This document shows, piece by piece, positions 38,906 to 41,570 of a stretch of 41,570 bases of DNA (its first letter is position 1; the number at the start of each line of letters is the position of its first letter). The notes under the pieces are model-generated. The model worked only from the letters and a program-made list of their open reading frames with translations, was not told the origin of the DNA and did not search any database. Source of the stretch: Coriobacteriales bacterium (GTDB taxonomy: Bacteria; Actinomycetota; Coriobacteriia; Coriobacteriales; UBA8131); the NCBI GenBank assembly GCA_031282405.1, contig JAITDU010000028.1, positions 1 to 41,570 of the forward strand, in the 5' to 3' direction. Both the position numbers and the translations under genes were made by a program.

Positions 38906-39042
38906 TTATAGGGTAAAGCGATACTCTAACGTTTTCTTGCGGATTATGCAACATGTTACAGATAAACGGGTGTTCATGGTGCTCCTCAAGTTTCCGTGAG
39001 TCGCCCTCAGTATTGATTAGCTAGCTAACTAGTATTTTTCGA

Positions 39043-40056
39043 CTAACCGGAACTCCCTGTCAGCGTCGCACTGCTATTGTCCGCACCGCTACTGACACTG
39101 TTGTCGGTACTGCCTCCACTAGGCTTGACGGTGCTTTCCAACATCTCGCCAAATACGCCGGCGGCGCTGGCCAGGCTTTGCATCTCTAGCGGCATGAATA
39201 TCTTAGTGGCGTTACCATCAGCTATGGATTTGAGTGCCTCCAGGTAGCGGACGGTGATCAGATCGCGTGTGGGGCCGCCTTCGTGGATGGCGCTGAAGAC
39301 ATTGCGGATAGCCTGCGCCTCGCCCTCGGCAATCAGGATGGTCTGGGCTCGCTCGGCACTGGCAATCTCGCGGATGGCTGTGGCCTGACCCTCAGCTTCC
39401 AGAATAGCGCTTTGCTTAGTGCCCTGCGCGCGCTCGATGGCCGCGGTTTTGTCACCTTCTGCCTCCAAAATCATAGCTCGACGGTCGCGCTCGGCCTTCA
39501 TCTGACGGTGCATGGCCTGAGTCACGTCTGCCGGCGGCTCGATACGCTGTAATTCCACACGAACAACGCGTACGCCCCACTTGTCGGTTGCCTCATCCAG
39601 AATGTCGCGTAGCGTGATGTTGATTTTCTCCCGGCTGGTAAGCGACTCGTCCAATTGCATCTCACCCACGACGTTACGCAGGTTGGTCTGGGCCAGCTTC
39701 GTGGCCGCCAGATAAAAATTCGTCACGTTATAGATCAGCTTGAATGGGTCGGTGGCTTCGTAGTACACTACGGCATCCACCGTTACCGCCACATTATCCT
39801 TTGTGATGACTTCTTGCGGCGGCACGTCCACGACGTTCTCGCGCATGTCCACCTTGGTCACGCGATCAATGAAAGGCACGAGCAGGTGCAAGCCCGGCTC
39901 CCAGACGCGCAGGAACTTGCCCAGGCGCTCCACGACACCCTTCTCGTAGGGGCGGATTATCTTAATCGACTTAAAGGCATAGATAAGCACTACGACGATG
40001 ACGATAACGCCAACGATTGTGCCTATCTCTACTGCTCCCAAGATATTATTGTTCAT
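39043..40056 (-). CDS. SPFH/Band 7 (stomatin-like, slipin) membrane protein
   Basis: A 337-residue protein from ATG 40056 with AGGAGCGC before it. An N-terminal membrane helix (about 10-29, [18 protein letters not shown]) is followed by the SPFH domain: [68 protein letters not shown] long Ala/Glu coiled coil ([34 protein letters not shown]) precedes a Ser/Gly tail. Slipins form oligomeric membrane scaffolds. The NfeD-like partner gene lies 67 bp upstream, the classic pairing. Confidence 0.95.
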   Translation of the reverse strand: MNNNILGAVEIGTIVGVIVIVVVLIYAFKSIKIIRPYEKGVVERLGKFLRVWEPGLHLLVPFIDRVTKVDMRENVVDVPPQEVITKDNVAVTVDAVVYYEATDPFKLIYNVTNFYLAATKLAQTNLRNVVGEMQLDESLTSREKINITLRDILDEATDKWGVRVVRVELQRIEPPADVTQAMHRQMKAERDRRAMILEAEGDKTAAIERAQGTKQSAILEAEGQATAIREIASAERAQTILIAEGEAQAIRNVFSAIHEGGPTRDLITVRYLEALKSIADGNATKIFMPLEMQSLASAAGVFGEMLESTVKPSGGSTDNSVSSGADNSSATLTGSSG

Positions 40057-40123
40057 GCGCTCCTGCTTTCTCTTCGTTTTACCCTGTCTGTCGCGCCGGC
40101 TGCAATCGAGATGCCTGGTGCGT

Positions 40124-40564
40124 TTACTCCACTTTCTCGACTATCAAATGCGCTCCGTCCACGCGCAGCACTCTGATGGGTGTGTCCACGGCCAAAACGC
40201 TGCCGCTTTCAGTCGTGACGTTCCAAATCTCGCGTCCCACCTGGGCGCGGTTTTCTCCCGATGGAGCATTGCCGGCAATTATTGTGCCCGTCATGCCAAT
40301 GAGTCGGTCGACACCGCTTTTTTCCTGTGCGGCCCTGGCAGTAAGCCGTCGAGCCGCCGGTCGCAACGCAACCAGCGCAATGATCGACACCGCAATGAAC
40401 AGCAGCCATTGCAGCCATATATCGACTCCAAAGATGTTGGCGAGAAGTGCTACCGTCGCTCCAACACCAAAGGGGAGAAGAAACAACGTCGTTGTCAGCA
40501 TCTCGCCCACATACAGCAGTGCGGCCAGCACCAGCCAAATCCAAAACCAGTCAACGAATGGCAT
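40124..40564 (-). CDS. NfeD-like membrane protein
   Basis: A 146-residue protein. ATG 40564 is chosen for GAGGAGACACG directly upstream; an earlier in-frame codon at 40582 lacks one. Hydrophobic segments cover residues 4-70 ([55 protein letters not shown]). The C-terminal OB-fold of NfeD follows ([45 protein letters not shown]). This is the short class that lacks the ClpP-like protease. Cotranscribed with the SPFH gene. Confidence 0.92.
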   Translation of the reverse strand: MPFVDWFWIWLVLAALLYVGEMLTTTLFLLPFGVGATVALLANIFGVDIWLQWLLFIAVSIIALVALRPAARRLTARAAQEKSGVDRLIGMTGTIIAGNAPSGENRAQVGREIWNVTTESGSVLAVDTPIRVLRVDGAHLIVEKVE

Positions 40565-40828
40565 CGTGTCTCCTCGTATCATAATCTTCGTCGCCTTCCG
40601 GCGGTTTTCAATCCTGCATCACGGCATCTGTCGGGCATCTGCCACCTGTCAGTGAATCCGTCACCGCTATTATCGCATGAAACAGTAAGTAATCTTCTTA
40701 TTATTTGTCTTTTATTTTGAAAATTACCGTATTGCCTTACAATAGAGGTACTTGAATTCCATTCGCAGTTTCTGTGTTTGTTTACGTGTGATGGAGCGAC
40801 GATAATCACGATACAGAAAGGACGGCAT

Positions 40829-41263
40829 ATGCTGTTCGCGGTGCAATCAGCGATTGCCCTGGTGCTTTCGGCGGTTTTCATTGCTTTGGCGGTTGTGCAT
40901 ATCGCCTGGGGTCTGGGCTATAAATGGGGCGGCATCAATCTTTTGCCGCAGGATCTGCACGGTATGCCACTGTTCAATCCTGGAGCCGCAGCCTGCTTTG
41001 CTACCGGGCTTATCTGTATGTTCCCCGTAGCTATCTTTTTGGCGCGTGTTGGCATTCTGGTGCCCGACATTCCCGCTTGGGTTCCCTCTGTGGGCGTGTG
41101 GGGTGTTGCGGCGGTTTTGCTTCTGCGCGCGATTGGAGACTTTCGTTACGCGGGCCTGACCAAACGGATTCGCATGACGGAGTTTGCCCGCCGCGATACC
41201 CGGTTCTACACGCCATTCTGCATCATTGTGGCGCTACTCTGCGTTATCATCCAACTCCTGTAG
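40829..41263 (+). CDS. DUF3995 membrane protein
   Basis: A 144-residue protein. ATG 40829 is chosen for AAAGGACGGC upstream; 40778 is in frame but unsupported. Four hydrophobic segments are present, with the DUF3995 pattern VVHIAWGLGYKWGG, PGAAACFATGLICMFPVAIF, VAAVLLLRAIGDFRYAG and FARRDTRFYTPFCIIVALL. Function unknown. Divergent from nfeD across a 264-bp gap in which TTGAAA and TACAAT (15-bp spacing, about 40717-40743) are the only promoter-like pair seen. Confidence 0.85.
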   Translation: MLFAVQSAIALVLSAVFIALAVVHIAWGLGYKWGGINLLPQDLHGMPLFNPGAAACFATGLICMFPVAIFLARVGILVPDIPAWVPSVGVWGVAAVLLLRAIGDFRYAGLTKRIRMTEFARRDTRFYTPFCIIVALLCVIIQLL

Positions 41264-41419
41264 GGTGCACCGACCCAGCAGGATATTGCTAACATAGTCT
41301 TATATCAATAGTGTATTTTGTCATGGAAGGCGAAGCATTTTCGGCCTACGTCCTTGAGTAAATTGCCACGCCGTTACGTCCTTTAGATGAGGAATGAGAC
41401 AAAATTTGAAAGCGTCATC

Positions 41420-41450
41420 AAGGGGTTAGGCTTCCGTTAGGCCTCCCCTT
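41420..41450 (-). terminator. Terminator-like hairpin after the ricin-type gene
   Basis: On the minus strand AAGGGG-A-GGC pairs with GCC-TAA-CCCCTT around a short loop, starting 9 bp after the stop at 41459. No U-run follows. The rest of 41264-41419 has no recognisable feature. Confidence 0.5.
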
Positions 41451-41458
41451 CCTTACCC

Positions 41459-41570
41459 CTACTCTACCTCCACAAGTCTAAACTGCTGATTAGTTCCTCC
41501 ATGATACGGATAGGTAGTTATAGAAGCGCCCTGTGTATCAGAAGCACCCCAGACATCAAAGGAGTAGTTT
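41459..41570 (-). CDS. Ricin-type beta-trefoil (RICIN) protein, C-terminal end (5' truncated by window)
   Basis: The minus-strand frame entering at the window edge reads NYSFDVWGASDTQGASITTY, then PYHGGTNQQFRLVEVE and TAG at 41461-41459. The V-x-GASDTQGA run and the closing GGTNQQF match the last repeat of a ricin B-type lectin domain (the Q-x-W/F motif). Such domains end secreted glycan-binding proteins or hydrolases. About 36 residues are visible; the rest lies beyond the window. Confidence 0.78.
   Translation of the reverse strand, partial: NYSFDVWGASDTQGASITTYPYHGGTNQQFRLVEVE

Overview
This is a contig-end window from what looks like an anaerobic Gram-positive bacterium, most likely a moderately GC-rich actinomycete of the Coriobacteriia type. 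That assignment is inferred from lipoproteins with lipoboxes, an ECF transporter, a FecCD/FmdE metal system, AldA-LutABC, zinc-ribbon membrane proteins and frequent GTG/TTG starts; no rRNA or taxonomic marker is present. The first 28 bases are Illumina adapter, so base 1 is an assembly end.

Bases 29-4561 hold the tail of an AmmeMemoRadiSam radical-SAM gene and then a metal or metal-chelate uptake system. A solute-binding lipoprotein (+) converges with an FmdE/FecCD permease/ABC ATPase operon (-). Both units are preceded by the same direct repeat, GTGTTAC-N13-GTGTTAC, which suggests one regulator. The ATPase has a histidine-rich N-terminus. A Phd/VapC-type toxin-antitoxin pair follows (4632-5403).

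Bases 5541-13144 form a cobalamin-riboswitch-controlled operon on the minus strand. It encodes a large surface protein with an Ig-like and an intrinsic-factor-like toroid domain, a DUF4430 (transcobalamin-C-like) protein, and EcfT, fused EcfA1A2 and an S component. The natural reading is extracellular capture and ECF import of vitamin B12 or a related corrinoid.

Bases 13196-20778 carry a RelBE-like pair, an FMN glutamate-synthase-family protein, a double NTF2-like protein, a FIST sensor with a hybrid histidine kinase, and a THEP1-like NTPase. Bases 21227-25859 encode AldA and LutABC, a route from lactaldehyde through lactate to pyruvate.

Bases 26002-38700 are accessory DNA: an AAA+ ATPase, fragments of a P-loop protein, an IS1634-type transposase, an AAA_4-type wHTH and ParA, a very AT-rich island, a five-gene zinc-ribbon/amidase envelope cluster, a CdiA-C-like nuclease domain, and an AbiE pair whose toxin gene is frameshifted. 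Housekeeping DNA resumes with an initiator tRNA-Met, NfeD/SPFH, a DUF3995 protein and the end of a ricin-type lectin gene.

Two sequence-level habits run through the window. Several gene ends (and one leader) are echoed by imperfect copies, mostly 57-65 bp away. Several conserved proteins carry low-complexity repeat expansions. Both look like products of local replication slippage.
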